A stretch of DNA of 64,000 bases from Botrytis cinerea B05.10 (GCF_000143535.2 NC_037313.1:69501-133500), one strand, 5' to 3'. Numbered from the stretch's first letter, positions 24,722 through 36,880 are shown. Program-made: numbers and translations. Notes: a model not told the origin generated them from the sequence alone.

Positions 24722-25565
24722 TTTTCTTATCGCATCATAAAAGGCAATCATGTTTTCAATTGTAGGCGTATATATTTCTTGGCGCATTCGCGTCGAGTTC
24801 ATTTTTTTGATTGTTGATACTTGAGGCGTCTGAGAAACTTGAGACGAGCCCGTGTACATGGATTTGATCTGTTGAACGCGTGATAGTGTGCATCTCTTCT
24901 CTTCGCTTTCCTAAACATCCAAGAATTTGGCCCAAACACCGTTTCTCCACTTATACTGTCACGGTATCAGCTCCCTCTCGGCTCTTGGCGTGCCTATCGG
25001 TACTACCTTCCAAAACCCGCCAATCTCTTAGCTTTCGTCTTGACAAGTTCTTGGTGTTTTCCGGGATCTCCTCTTAAGCTTTATGCACTTTTGTTCTTGA
25101 TCCTTCTGAGTGGATTGACTGGTGGGTACATTCTCGCTACGCTTGTGCATGCTCGGTAACTTAAAACGAACGACCCCTGAAGCCCCTTGACACAAACCAT
25201 GTAACAAGATCGATCTTACCCAATAACACTCAATTCTTGGGATGACGTTTTGATGTTTCCCATATCATATTTCTGTGTTCAAGCTTTTCTATATGTGTAT
25301 TTGAGGTATGTGAATCTGAAAATATGGGGATGTTAATCTGTTTGCCACTTGTAAGGCATCGAGCGTTACTGGCTCCTCACTTGGCGTTTAAGCTTGGAGA
25401 GAAGGATTGTTTAAAATCTGAGCCTCTCCCGTGGATTTTGGATGGCTACGGCCGGCCGCGGATTACTTCAGGAAAGAGTCTCAGATATTTTCGATTCGAT
25501 TAAGTTGTAATATATATTTTTTTTAGAGGAAATTATTTTGAAAAAGAAAAATTATCAAAAGAAAA
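24722..25565. other. Intergenic region
   Basis: The 0.84-kb gap between two plus-strand genes holds a long T/A-rich patch just before the secreted-protein gene (25510-25565). No coding frame of note. Confidence 0.5.
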
Positions 25566-26381
25566 ATGTTGGTTTCTAATTTATTCATGATGGTGGGACT
25601 GGGGGCCGTGGTGTCTGCGAGAGCAGTGGAGAAGAATGAACGTAAGTAGTTGGAAAATCTCTGTTCAGTCCAACTTATCTTCAATTGATGTCCCCTGGGA
25701 CTTCCTCCTCATTTGCAAGACCTCGAAGGGATAACCAAAAGCTAACAACTTCATATAGGCTCATTTCAGCGACCCATCAATGACCCCTCATTACCTCGCC
25801 CTCCAACCCCCTCCTCGCCTCAATCCTGCATTTTTACGCCATCTCTTCCAATGCCACCTGTCTCTTTCACATCCACTCTTCCCGCATCTCTTCATCATCA
25901 CCTCCCGAATGTTCTCCTCTCCCACTCATTCTTCAACTCAAACCTACCTCCTTCCTCTGTCTCTACCGCCCCCATGATCTCGACCCTCTCCCTTTCCGAA
26001 GTAACTGGCGACGCTTCCCTTCAAGGGATTTTCCTCGGCCTCGTCTACACTTCTATCGGCAAATCCACCTCCGAGCCTCCTTCAGACTCTCTACCCAAAT
26101 CTCACGCAACCAAACCAAAAGCAAAACCCCACTGCCGTCCTCAATTTCCCAAACCCAAAGTGGATGAACAAGACGATTTCGATAAATCATGGGGACATAT
26201 CAATAATCACGAGATTCGCTCGCCGGTTCTGTCAGTGCCACAGTCAAACCCGTCGACGGAGATGAGAAGATGTTTTACGGAGGCAGTGGAAGGAGTGAGA
26301 GAGAGTGGACTGGTAGAAGGGACGCTGAAGTTTCCTAAAGAAGGTGGTAAAATACGCTTTTTGATCTGGAGAGTCGATTGA
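25566..26381 (+). CDS. Candidate secreted proline/serine-rich protein
   Basis: Two exons, 25566-25641 and 25759-26381, give 232 aa. The intron has a perfect donor GTAAGT, branch GCTAAC and acceptor ATATAG (phase 1). The first exon encodes a likely signal peptide, MLVSNLFMMVGLGAVVSA, with a small-residue cleavage site, followed by RAVEKNER. The mature chain opens with a Pro/Ser/Thr-rich region (SLPRPPTPSSPQS) and later has a short predicted globular part (SEVTGDASLQGIFLGLVYTS), a Lys/Pro linker and a C-terminal segment with RCFTEAVEGVRESG. Three cysteines are present. I do not recognise a family. Secretion is inferred from the signal peptide, and it could be a cell-wall protein or effector. 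The coding strand is strongly C/T-biased, so part of the frame may reflect base composition, but the intron supports a real gene. Confidence 0.55.
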
Positions 26382-27511
26382 ATGGTGGAGATTGAATTGA
26401 GCATATTTCAATCTGGTGGGAAACTTTTCATTTTATTTTATGAATAGATGACATGGCGAATGGATCTGGGACTAGAAAATCGAATGTTACAGGTGTTTAA
26501 GGCTGGATTGGAGTTCGGGAATTCATGCCCTCTTGCAGTTTCGATGTATGTGTTGTGCATGCGGCAAAACGAGATGAGATAGGATGAACAATTTTATGCA
26601 ATTATCAAACGTCTCGAAAAAGTGATGGGAAATGAATCATCTCATGGAATCGAGCACAGATTGTTACCAGGTATAAAATTTCCGTTCAGTGAAGATATGA
26701 ATAAATCTCAATTCGTATCATGAGAGCTCGGCATAAACGAGTACACAAGTCATGTTTGAATTCCATTCGAAAAATAGCTTCACGGCTGAGAATACATTCT
26801 AACTCACACACCCACTACTAGTTCTAGCTTATCACCCCCTCTCGCTACTCGCCTAAGATCCACTCGCGGTTTCCGATCTGCGATCATCTCATTCTTCACT
26901 CTGTAGGTGTGCTACGTGACACTTGTTTGAGAATACAATTCAAGAATAAAAGGAGAGCCAACACCACAACCGGGGCGCAGGAGAGGAGCAAAGCAGCAAA
27001 TCTTACTTTTTAACAATTTCTCCTGGGCAGGCATGCTCCTTGATTCGGCGGCCTGTGAGAAAGTGAAATTTCTTTTTTTCTGTAACCTCACTCGCTTCGT
27101 CAAACAGTGAAAGTCGTGCCGTGATTTGCATTGAGAAATTCTGCAACCGCGCAACGGTATTCGTGTACTATCAACTACAATAGACGTATATTCACAGCGC
27201 CTCAAATAAAACACCGCGATGGTTTATCTCAGCCCATTACCACTTTTTCTACTGCTACGCTACACTCCTTTTCGCAAAACTCACTTCAATGCTCCTCGTG
27301 TCACAATACTTAGATTTTCGACCTGAGTTCGTTCTAGTGTTCATACTCAAGAGCAAACCATCTCCTCTGTGCGTGGTTGAAGTATGAGAAATATCCCTAT
27401 CTCATGTCAAATATCATATTTCTCCCCGACGCTTGGGGATGACCTATCACCAATACGCAAAAAAAAAAACAACTTCGTGAAGATTGAGGGCGCCAGACGA
27501 GGAGATCCCTT

Positions 27512-27525
27512 CCCCCCCCCCCCCC
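27512..27525. repeat. C14 homopolymer
   Basis: An uninterrupted run of 14 cytosines. No function is implied. Confidence 0.8.
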
Positions 27526-28152
27526 TCTATTATTTCTCATCAGTCAGCAGACATTTTCCAATGTCGGAACTCGTATCAGGCTCGGCTGAGGCTTGTCACT
27601 TCTGCATGTTGCTAGTTGCGGTTGCTGGTGCCAGTTACCCGGTGCTGGGCATTAAAGAATATAATCTTACAACCAAGCGCAGAGCTGCACAAAAAACATA
27701 GAAGAAAGAAGGAAAGAGCGAATATTTTTATTTTTATGGAAAGACATGAACAAGAAAAGAAAGTGTTAAGAACGATACGCCTGTAGAATCCCCGCACTTC
27801 CCCTTATTGCCTCTCTGTAGACGAGAGTGTATCTTCACTCTCAATCACTTCAAGAAGATCATACGCCTTTTTCCCTCCCTCTCAAATGTCCATCATCCAT
27901 AACCTCATCCTCCATTGAAAAGTCCACGTAAGTTCCACCAGCTCCCCAGTCACCAATCCATATATGCAGCCATTCAGTGACAAAAAAAGCAAGAAATTCC
28001 CCAACTCCCCTCCCTACCTGTTGAATTTTCTCCCGCTTCAGACTTCGAACCCGTGACACTCAAGTATACAATCCCTCTTCCCCCTTCCCCCTTCCATATT
28101 CCATATTCCACACTCTCTCCATGTCACTTGTCACTTGTCGCCTGTCACTTGT

Positions 28153-28195
28153 CACTCACACTCACACTCACACTCACACTCACACTCACACTCAC
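28153..28195. repeat. (CACACT)n microsatellite
   Basis: About seven copies of a hexamer, preceded by a TGTCACT/TTGTCAC near-repeat (28120-28152) and followed by a C14 run at 28211-28224. Confidence 0.85.
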
Positions 28196-28312
28196 ATAAA
28201 AGTTAACACACCCCCCCCCCCCCCTCCTTCCCCACAAACCCACGCAAAATCACCGTAAAAAAGAAACCCCGCACAATATACCATCTACCACCTACCACCT
28301 ACTACCTACCAG

Positions 28313-28335
28313 AACCGAACCGAACCGAACCGAAC
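28313..28335. repeat. (AACCG)n pentamer repeat
   Basis: Four to five copies of AACCG; a CTCCAAG repeat follows about 45 bp downstream. Confidence 0.8.
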
Positions 28336-28966
28336 AATACACCAACCAACCCAATACTCCAGAAGCGAGATGCAGCAGATCTCCAAGCTCCAAGCTCCAA
28401 GCTCCAAACAAAAACACAAAAACAAAAACAAAACCGAAAGCGAGAAACAAAATCCCAACTCCACATCGATATCGTAGAGTAAAGAAAGACAGCGCCATCA
28501 TCTTCTCGATATATTTCCGATCACAGTTGCTACAGTAGGTAGCAGTAGTCTCCGAGAATCGTTAGGGGGGAAAAAAAATACTGTTATTGTTATTATGTGG
28601 AGAAAATAAAGATAATAACCATCCATCTATATATTGTTATTCCCACCTCTGTAATACATATATACATACATGCATATATTTGAGCAAATGAAAATGAAGG
28701 ACAGACATACGAGAAACACGAGTAATATCTTCATCTCCATTTCCATTTGGAATTATTACCAAGTATCATCATTCCATCACATAACATAACATCCTATCAT
28801 AGACAAGAGCATAGTTCACATATAGTGGTCACTCATATCATCAAATCACACATCCTCACAGTTTCCTATAAAAAAGAATTCATCAACAACTTTTAAATTT
28901 TTGTATCTTGTTCAGTTCAGTTCCAGTTGAATTCCAATAATACCCCCGAACCCATCCAATCATTCG

Positions 28967-28967
28967 T

Positions 28968-28992
<25 letters not shown>
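28967..28992. repeat. (TCCA)n microsatellite
   Basis: About six tetramer copies ending in a TCCG variant. Confidence 0.85.
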
Positions 28993-28998
<6 letters not shown>

Positions 28999-30009
28999 AC
29001 CATCTTCATAAAGTCATATCATTCAACCATTCCCATTCCATTCATTCCGATCACCGTTAACCCATTTGCGTTCAAAATTAGTTACAAAACATTGAAGCTT
29101 TGCACCGTTTCCACACACTCCATCGATATGGCATTCGTCCATTAGGATAATCATCCTCATATGGTAGAATCCATCTCATCCCCCCCTCCCATCAAACCCA
29201 AGAAAACTCACAACTGCAACAACTAACAAGATAAGCAAGGAAATGGTCATAAATCATCATAATAATGTGTGTAAACGTTAAGCTCAAGGCGAGCTCAACA
29301 AAATGCAAAGAAACCAGAAGTCGGTACAGGAAAGAAAAGCCGAAAACATTAAACAAAAGTATTATCTGTTCGGTGGTCCAGTTTTTCCTTCTCTATTCAT
29401 CCTTCCCGACATCATAAGAAAATATTGAGACAGGTTCCTCGGTGCTGTAATAATCGAAGAGAAGATGGCCCCATTCATTATTTTGGTCATTCATCTGAAC
29501 GAAAAACAAATCATTCAGCCTTTCCCATGAACGAAAAATACAAAAAGCCCAAATCCCAGATATTTCATGTCGACGCCTAGAGTGTCATTAATAGGCGTGT
29601 TTCGTTTTTTTGTTCTCGAGTGTAAAATGAAAACCCCCAAGTAAATAAATCCCGCTTGCATGCGTATATCTTTGGGATCATTTCTCAACAGATTATTTCC
29701 TCTCCCTTGTTTGCATAGCGTAAATTCGTTAAAGCCGTTTCGATGATCCACATTAGGGTCATCTAAAAATTTCAGTCATAAACTCGTCGTCATTCCAGGT
29801 TCAAATAATTTGCTGAATCTATGTTCGGCGAATACAAAGACAATCGTGAAGATAAAAAAAGAAATTTTCTTTCAAAGAGTGTGCTTGTGATTGTCGAGAA
29901 TGCTTTTGCGGCGCGGGCCAAGAATAAAAGAAAACAGTAGATCATGATGAGAAAAATCAGATCACTGGAAGAAAGTGCAAAAATATGCGTTCAAAATCAT
30001 CGGCTCGAG

Positions 30010-32050
30010 TTACCGGCGTCTTTGGACAATGGTTGATTGAGCTCGGTTGAGTCCTGGGTTGTAAGATGGTCCAGAAACCGATCCTTCACGGATCGTTTTC
30101 CGTCTTTTCAAACCATCAGCATCGGCCATTCCTGGACCTCTACTGGATGGTCGGCCATCGTCTTCATCATCTCTGCCACGCTTGTTACTCCCAGGTGCAC
30201 CATTCATGATATTTTGCTGACCGGCATAACCATTGGACATCGAAGCTCCAAGGTCTGATTGTGGTGCGTAAACATCACCACCTGTGCTGCCATTAGCTGT
30301 ACCACGTTCTTGACTAACTACATTGTACAAATTACTCGAAGGTGGTTGTATTCGCGGAGGTGTACTGTAACCACCTTGCTGTTGAGCATAGTATGTTTGT
30401 GGTGCTGATGCCGTTCTAGGAGTGGCTCGTCCGGAAGCTGGATTATTTGGTGAGCCAGTCATCTCTGGTGACAAATGGGTGTGTTCACCTGTTATTGATC
30501 CTACGGCTGGACCGTTCGAATAATTGTATGGCCGACGACTTGAATCGTAGTTACTCTGGCTATCGTGAGTGTATTCACCGCCATCATGATCCTGATCATG
30601 TTCTTCGTCAACTTGGCCATTTCCTTGGTGATGAATCATTCCATTTGAATCCTTTGGTTCGTGATGTTGGGGCTCAGCATCTGGTGCTCTCGCCAATGGT
30701 GGACCCATCTCATTCTTGATGTATGAATTTGGCTGTTGCGAGTATTGAGGCATGCTTTGCTGAGGTGGTGGGGCTTGGGCGTACGCATTCTGTGGCGGAG
30801 GTGCTTGAGAGTACATCTGTCTCGAGTCGTAAGGTTGTTGAGTTTGCTGATATTGTTGCATCGATTGAACCGCAGTTCCAGGAGGGGTGGTAGCTGGAGT
30901 TGTTGGCATTGAGCGAGCATTACTTAATCCAGTGTCAATTGACAGGGGATTGGTACCTTGCACATTGCCCATGGATTGCCCAGGCCACTGGAAATTGCCG
31001 TTAGAATTATCCATACTGCCCATTACACTAGATGCACTTGTGGGAGGGGTGGGGAATGTGTGTGATCTTTCGAGAGCAGGACGACCAACATTTGGATGAG
31101 GAGCAAGGGAATGCTGTGGACCTGGAAGGGGAGCGCCAATTGAGTTAGCCATTGAGTGATGGTGATGTTGGTGTAATGAAGGCAAACCAGGTGCTTGTGG
31201 GTTCCGCATTTGGTTTTGCTCATTCTTTCGACGTTCTGCGGCTGCCATTACAGCATTCGTTCGTGTCTGATTCGTTGGGTGGTATAAAAGAGCGCCAATA
31301 TTGTGGACAAATAAAGGATACAACAACTCCGTAATCTTTTCCTTGTTTGCAAAATCCAATGCACGCTCAAAAGGAATCCTGATATTTTAGTTAGATTTGC
31401 ACGCGCACCCTAAAAGTCAAATATTGCTTACCAAACACCCTTCAAATGCATAGGACCAATTTTCACAACGTGTCTCATTTTTTCACTTTTCAGGATACCA
31501 TCTCGTCGTCCACGAGTCATACCAGCAACATTCAATAATTTGGTGCCGTTAATCATGTGATTATCTTACCAAGTTAGCATAATTTGTTTGAGATGGGAGA
31601 ATTAAGCTTACCTTCACGTCTAGCCACGCAAACACCTTTCGCCTCTACTTGAAAGCACAAACTACCTTCATCTTCCCAAAGGGTTGCTGTGACTCTGGGC
31701 TTCATTCCTGGTGGGGCAACTTGGCCAGTTTGGTCAAATTGTTGTGGTCCACCATAACCTTGGCTCGGCATACCAGGTTGTGTGGTCATTGCTGGAAGTG
31801 GTAGAACGTTGCCTTGGCCACCCATTGATCCGGGAATTTGAGCCGATTGTGGAGATTGAAGTCCATTACCATAGTATTGACCGTATGGTGCTTGCTGCGC
31901 CGGTGAATAATGTGGAGGCCCAGGTTGAAGTAGAGGTGGCTGATGTTGAGGATATTGGCTCAATGCACCTGATGTGGCAGTCTGGGGTGGTTGTGGCTGA
32001 CCAGCCGACATGTGTGGAGGATAATACATATCTTGCGGACCGTGATTCAT
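30010..32050 (-). CDS. stuA: APSES transcription factor StuA
   Basis: Coding exons 32050-31612, 31564-31432 and 31378-30010 give 646 aa from the [10 protein letters not shown] start. Introns have GTAAGC donors, a GCTAAC branch in the first and a CTAAAA site in the second, with phases that match. The APSES (KilA-N-like) DNA-binding domain spans about 117-225: [20 protein letters not shown], then [41 protein letters not shown] and [12 protein letters not shown]. StuA-class proteins (A. nidulans StuA, Neurospora ASM-1, Candida Efg1) control conidiophore, sexual and hyphal development. A bipartite nuclear signal near the C-terminus reads [17 protein letters not shown] followed by KRRKT. Gln/Pro/His-rich flanks are typical activation regions. 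I chose this Met because ASM-1 and StuA begin at the same place (M-N), but the frame stays open 133 codons further upstream to an acceptor at 32450 without any ATG. Confidence 0.93.
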
Positions 32051-32449
32051 GTTGTTTTGGTATGGCTCTTGGCTGTAAGAGTATGCTGGATTTGAAGGTG
32101 GTGTACTGTAAGATCCTTGGGGTAGAGAAACAGGTAAACCACTGCTAGCTTGTGTGGGAGAAGGGGTTTTGGGCCCGTTTGAGGAACTCGCCGTGGTGTA
32201 TGATGAATGAGAACCTCCGTTCAAAATCGAGGAAGATCCAAGTGAGCTAAGTGAACCAACCCGGGGAGAGGAAGTACCAGACGAATATGCCTGTTGCGGC
32301 GGTGGCAAAGGCAAAGCGGGCAACCTTTCATTCACATACAGTGGTCGCTGCGCGGCGTGATGATTGTAATAAGGTACTTCGGAAGGCCCCCGGGTTTGCA
32401 CTTGCGATATCGACGGAAGATCCAGTTTTTCGGTTGGAATGATCAAGTC
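32051..32449 (-). other. Coding-like in-frame extension of StuA without ATG
   Basis: Directly upstream of the chosen start the frame is open for 133 codons and ends at a good acceptor (TCCTTTCAG) at 32450. The translation looks like protein: LPSISQVQTRGPSEVPYYNH, then NERLPALPLPPPQ and SPRVGSLSSLGSSSILNGG. No ATG occurs in frame before the stop near 32510. An upstream ATG-bearing exon, non-AUG initiation, or a leader that only looks coding are all possible. Confidence 0.5.
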
Positions 32450-32677
32450 CTGAAAGGACAATGATCTGGCAGACTCAATAAAGGGTCTTCCGGGAAGAAA
32501 GGTAGGATTTTACGTTAGACGACAAGATTTACCTTGTGGTCTATTCGTGTACGCGGGTAACTTTCTTTTAGGGAGAAAGTTGAAAGTCGCTGAAATAGAA
32601 TGGAAGAATGATGCTTGGGTGTATTGACAGACTATCGTCGATATGAAAAATCAAAACAGTCACTGCTTTTACAACGA

Positions 32678-32685
32678 ACGCGAAA
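32678..32685 (+). promoter_or_regulatory. StuA response element (ACGCGAAA)
   Basis: Matches the A. nidulans StRE consensus WCGCGWNM. It lies about 230 bp upstream of the main StuA exon. Autoregulation is inference. Confidence 0.35.
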
Positions 32686-32878
32686 GTGATGGGCCGTTTA
32701 TGAAATCAGATGCATATGCCAAAGATGCAGAAGCAGAAGCAGAACGATCTTGTAAAACCTCAAAAAAAGACTCGAAAAAGAAGACGTTTGGCTCGTAGAA
32801 GTCGTTACAAGAGGACTTGAAGCTTTGTCAATCCAATTGAGGTGCGATTGAAGCTCCACGACAGGATGGTTGGCAGTT

Positions 32879-32886
32879 ACGCGAAC
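32879..32886 (+). promoter_or_regulatory. StuA response element (ACGCGAAC)
   Basis: Second match to WCGCGWNM, about 200 bp from the first. Confidence 0.35.
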
Positions 32887-35357
32887 CTGCAGGTATGTAT
32901 GCTTGTGCTTGTCGCTTCTTTGGAAGGAATCTGATCCGTGCTTAGATTCGAGGATGCGAACGTAAAAAAAATCGTGAAGCTCGTAGAATACTTTCGTGGA
33001 ATGGAGAAGATCCCAACTGCAGTGGAGTTTACTTTGCAAGAGGCGTGATGTGTGCTGGTGGATAGGTTGTATGTCGGTCAAGAGAATTGAGGATATCTGC
33101 CAACTCTAATGCAGGTACGTACACCAGTCAGCGCTGCAGCAATTGCTATGAGAAACGATGCGCAAATCTACACGATGGTGAATGGGGGAGGTGGAGGGAC
33201 GAGGTGGATGGGAAGACGCGGGAAGCATTGAACATTGAACATTGAACATTGGAACAATGAGGTACATACCTTTTGTTTGAACTTTTCTAGGATTTCCTTT
33301 TTTTTTCCTTTGCGTTTTCCATGCACCTCTTTGAGGGTTAAGAAATGGGGGAGGTCGGATAAGGGAGGATGAGAGAGTGGATTGGAGAGTTTTAAAAAAA
33401 AAGGCGCGGAGGGAGAGAAGAATAGAAACGAGGGAGGAGGTTGGGCGGTGGTGATGTGTGAGAGTGAGTGGTGGAGGTGGGTTTGTGGAAAGTTTAAGGG
33501 TATTGGTTGAACAGGATAGTCTTAACGAGAGTGTCTGGGTTGAGGAGAGTAGTTGTAGCCGTAGCCGTCGAAAAAATAGATTGAATGGATGAGGTAAGGT
33601 GTGTCAAAGTGGCCAAGGTATGGATGGACAGTAGTAAGGTGGTAATCGAAGTGGGTGAGGCGAGTGGAGCAGAGGAGAGAGTAGTTTAAATTTAAGTGTG
33701 CGTGCAACAGGCAGGTAGAATGAAGTAATAATAAATATAATAAGAACGGAAGCTAGACGGGGAGTGGCGCTAGCTAACGAATAAATAATAAAATCAAATA
33801 ATAAAATCAAATAAAAAAATCAAATAAAATAATAATAATAATGGTGGGAATGGCAATAATAATCAAATGCAGAGAAAGCAACCACAGACGGAGAAAGACT
33901 TTATCTAATGGCGTCGTGGATGATGAGCAGAGGGAGACAGACAGATACAAATAGACAGATGACAGGAGAGGAGGAGGAGGGCAAGGTAAATAGATGGTTT
34001 CTGATGTTGACAGTCGATGGTCAAGGAGATGATTAAATCACACACAGAGACAGGAACAATGTTCTTCTTGTTCTCTTGTTCTGCGCGTGTCGATGCCTCT
34101 TCTTCTATCGTCCCTTCTGTGCCTTGTCTGGCTGGCCCTTGTAGGAGTGGTGGTGATTTGGTGTGTCGCACGGTAAGGAAGAGTGGAAGCGTGCGGGTGG
34201 AATCGTGGTGAAGGGGTGTGAGAAGAAACAAGGCGTACAACACGGAGCAATAATAAAGTCGTCGATTTCTGGGTGGACCTGGTGGTAAGATAATGAATGA
34301 TAATGATAGGGATGGTGGAGAACGTCTGCAACCTGTTTCTCTTCTCTTGATTTGTGGAGTGAAGGGTGGAGTTGGAGTTTGGAGTGTTTACTCTGTGCTT
34401 GCCCTTTCTTAGATGTTTTCTCCCTCGCTTCCGCGTCCTCTTCTCGATTCAATTGGGCGATGCAATCCTGTCCTTCTCTCTGTAGAGAATCTGCGTCTTC
34501 TCCCTCTTTTCTCACACGCTCTCTCACAGTCTCCGCGTCTCACTCTCTGCTGCCCTTGGGTGCAAACTTTGGATCTGGACGGACTGGGTACTTTCTAAAG
34601 TGGATGTTTGAGGCCGCAGCGATCCCGGAATGGAGCTAAGGGTGGTGGAGTGGACGTGTAAATATGTGAAGATGCGAATATGTAGGATGTGAACACCACA
34701 GCGCCCAAATCTCTGGCGCTAAAATAGGACTTTTTCTATACGGACGTCGGAAGAACCTAACGAGGAGCTAGAGTGAAGTTTAATTTTTGTTCATGAGATG
34801 GATAGATAGATGATGAAGTGAAGCTGGAGATTACAGCCCAATGTGTGGCATTCCACGACGCTTATTATACCATCTCTCATGCCAATTCATGACATCTCAT
34901 GTGAAGTCTTCAGTCAATGAACAGTACACGGTATGATGTGACATGGTCTGATCTCAATGGTTGATTCTGGTCTCCAGGAATGTCAATGGGAACGCTTCCC
35001 TCTTCTCAACCGTCCTCCCCTTCCATATCGTCAACGTCGAGTTTCCACTTTTAGTCTAACCTTTGCATAAGAGATCTCATCTTTCTTTCCACTTCTTTCC
35101 CTTCACTTCCCTTCCCTTCACGACTCTCTCCTCCTCTCTCCCATCCCATATCCTGGTCAAGCTTCAGTCGAGGATCCAAGAGGCGATAACTACAACCTTA
35201 CCTGACCCGCCTTCCTTGTAAAACATTTTTGAACGAATGAGAAATAAAAAGGTCTGTCTCGTTTTCTGCCATGTCGCTAAGCTAGTCTGGACATTAGAGT
35301 TTCTTAGTTGGGTAGTAGTTGTCGCGCTAGTCGTGCCTAGTCGATCTATCTAATGGG

Positions 35358-35365
35358 TCGCGTCA
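35358..35365 (+). promoter_or_regulatory. StuA response element (TCGCGTCA)
   Basis: Third match to WCGCGWNM in the region upstream of StuA. A match of this degeneracy is expected by chance every few kilobases, so weight is low. Confidence 0.25.
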
Positions 35366-35400
35366 CTCCTGTGAAAGATCAAAAGATCAAAGCTTTTCTT

Positions 35401-35423
35401 TTCTTTCTTTCTTTCTTTCTCTC
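35401..35423. repeat. (TTTC)n microsatellite
   Basis: About five tetramer copies passing into a CTCTTTC stretch. Confidence 0.75.
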
Positions 35424-36635
35424 TTTCGCATCCATCCATCCATCCCCTAGGAAATCGCGCCAATTCTTAACCCTTGCACAAAAACTGGGGTGGTTGGACA
35501 GCACAATGGTTGTTACTCTACACGAAGGGTGCGAAGGATTGGTCCGACCGAATTAGAAGACGGAGAAGAGAGAGGCACGAAACGAGAGAACAGCAATAGG
35601 TGAGTTGAGTGAGTCGAGGGAAGTGAGTACGGGAGTGGGCGAGTGGGCGAGTGAGTGAGGAACAAGCCAGCAAATGATTCAATAATACATGCTATACCGG
35701 TATCTATCTAGAAGATGCCGGGATGATACAATCTTGAACCTCCCTTCTTCGGATAGCTCAGGATGATGAAGTGATGAAATGATGAAATTATGAACACCAA
35801 GCCTCTTCTGATACGAATTCTTATTTTTACATTCACAATCTGCATGCATGACGCCAAAAGATAGCGATTCCGTACCAGAAACACCTTTCTGTCAACACCC
35901 AGGTACGTTCATTGTGGTTACTCGTAGTGCTCGGTGTTGTCGTACTTTTCGCTCTATTCTGCTGCGTTGGTTGTATTCGACTTGTATCGTGGGGTATCTC
36001 GGAAATGTGAACGTGATACCTCTTGATCCCTACCTTCTTCTGCTCTACGGCCGGAGTACATGGCACCTTTTGCCTATCGCGGACTAAGTTCATCACGGAC
36101 TGGACGAGAAAATGATAAAAGCAATGAACGGATAAAAAGACTGCGAGGTGGCAGTATGGGGCCAGTCCATCCATCAAAAGTGGCAGAGTGGCAGAGTCGC
36201 AGAGTGGCCGTGACCGTGGCCCTTGAGTTCTGGCCGCTTGAAAACAATGGATACTCAAGACAAGGATTCGTCAAAGGCTGGCTGGTTCTCAATCGAGGGA
36301 AAAAGAACGGAAAGAGACAAAGAAAAAAAAACAAGTATCAATTGAAACGAGGGTTTTTAATCTACGGTTGCTGACGGCCAAGTCATGATTGGTCGATATT
36401 GATAGCAGCCGTTCCGGTTCCAAATTATCAATGGTGATCAATTCACTGGGTGAAATGAATGCGAGGGAGGACGAGGGAGAGGAAGAGTTATTTTTACTCT
36501 GCCCTTCCGATTGTTTTGTTGAGAAGATGGATGGTGTGGGATGGTGTGGTGGTGTTGTCGTTATGGTGGTTGTTATTGTTTTACCTTGACACCGATGAAG
36601 GGGTAGCAATGGCGTTCACGTCTGTATTCTCCCGG

Positions 36636-36728
36636 TGAATGTGGATGTGGATGTGGATGTGGATGTGAATGTGAATGTGAATGTGAATGTGAATGTGAAT
36701 GTGAATGTAAACGTGAATGTAAACGTGA
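36636..36728. repeat. (TGTGRA)n hexamer array
   Basis: About 15 copies of TGTGGA/TGTGAA with late TGTAAACG variants, 93 bp. On the minus strand it encodes alternating His-Ile, which explains the reading frame there. Confidence 0.9.
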
Positions 36729-36880
36729 GAAGAATGGATCCCCAAGGGAATCAGATCAGAATATGAAATATCGATACGTCCTGACACGACACAGTAATGA
36801 ATTGCATAAAAGGGAAGTTCTCCCTCGGGTGCGAAAGAAAGGCTGCTTTAAGCATACTGTGGTTTGGAGACCTTCGGATC

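Larger units (their letters stand above)
26382..30009. other. Repeat-rich intergenic region 3' of StuA
   Basis: The 3.6-kb interval between the secreted-protein gene and the StuA stop codon has no convincing gene. It is rich in simple sequence: C14 runs at 27512-27525 and 28211-28224, (CACACT)n at 28153-28195, an ACCGA repeat at 28313-28335, a CTCCAAG repeat near 28380-28407 and (TCCA)n at 28967-28992. The part next to 30009 is presumably the StuA 3' UTR. Confidence 0.5.
32451..34700 (-). promoter_or_regulatory. Probable StuA leader and promoter region
   Basis: On the minus strand there are CT-rich tracts (33350-33480 and 34300-34600), typical of fungal transcription starts, and a consensus donor GTATGT at 33269. 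That donor is preceded by a short upstream frame of 11 codons (starts ATGGAAAACGCA). A weaker donor, GTAAAT, lies near 32533. Together they suggest a long, spliced, uORF-bearing leader, as known for A. nidulans stuA. Microsatellites AACATTG (33229-33250) and AATAAAATC (33780-33845) lie inside. Exact transcription starts cannot be read from sequence. Confidence 0.4.

Noticed and set aside
28153..28195. Possible CRISPR-like repeat array
   Set aside because: It is a short hexamer microsatellite without spacers, in a eukaryotic genome.
32698..33081. A 127-codon minus-strand frame before StuA
   Set aside because: It has no ATG at its start and ends in a Leu/Ser-rich low-complexity stretch. It is probably leader sequence.
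34105..34527. A 140-codon minus-strand frame upstream of StuA
   Set aside because: It begins with GTG, not ATG, is A/G-rich and low complexity, and lies in the probable StuA leader. No splice link to the StuA frame was found.
36581..36787. A frame encoding alternating His-Ile
   Set aside because: It is simply the translation of the TGTGRA hexamer array.
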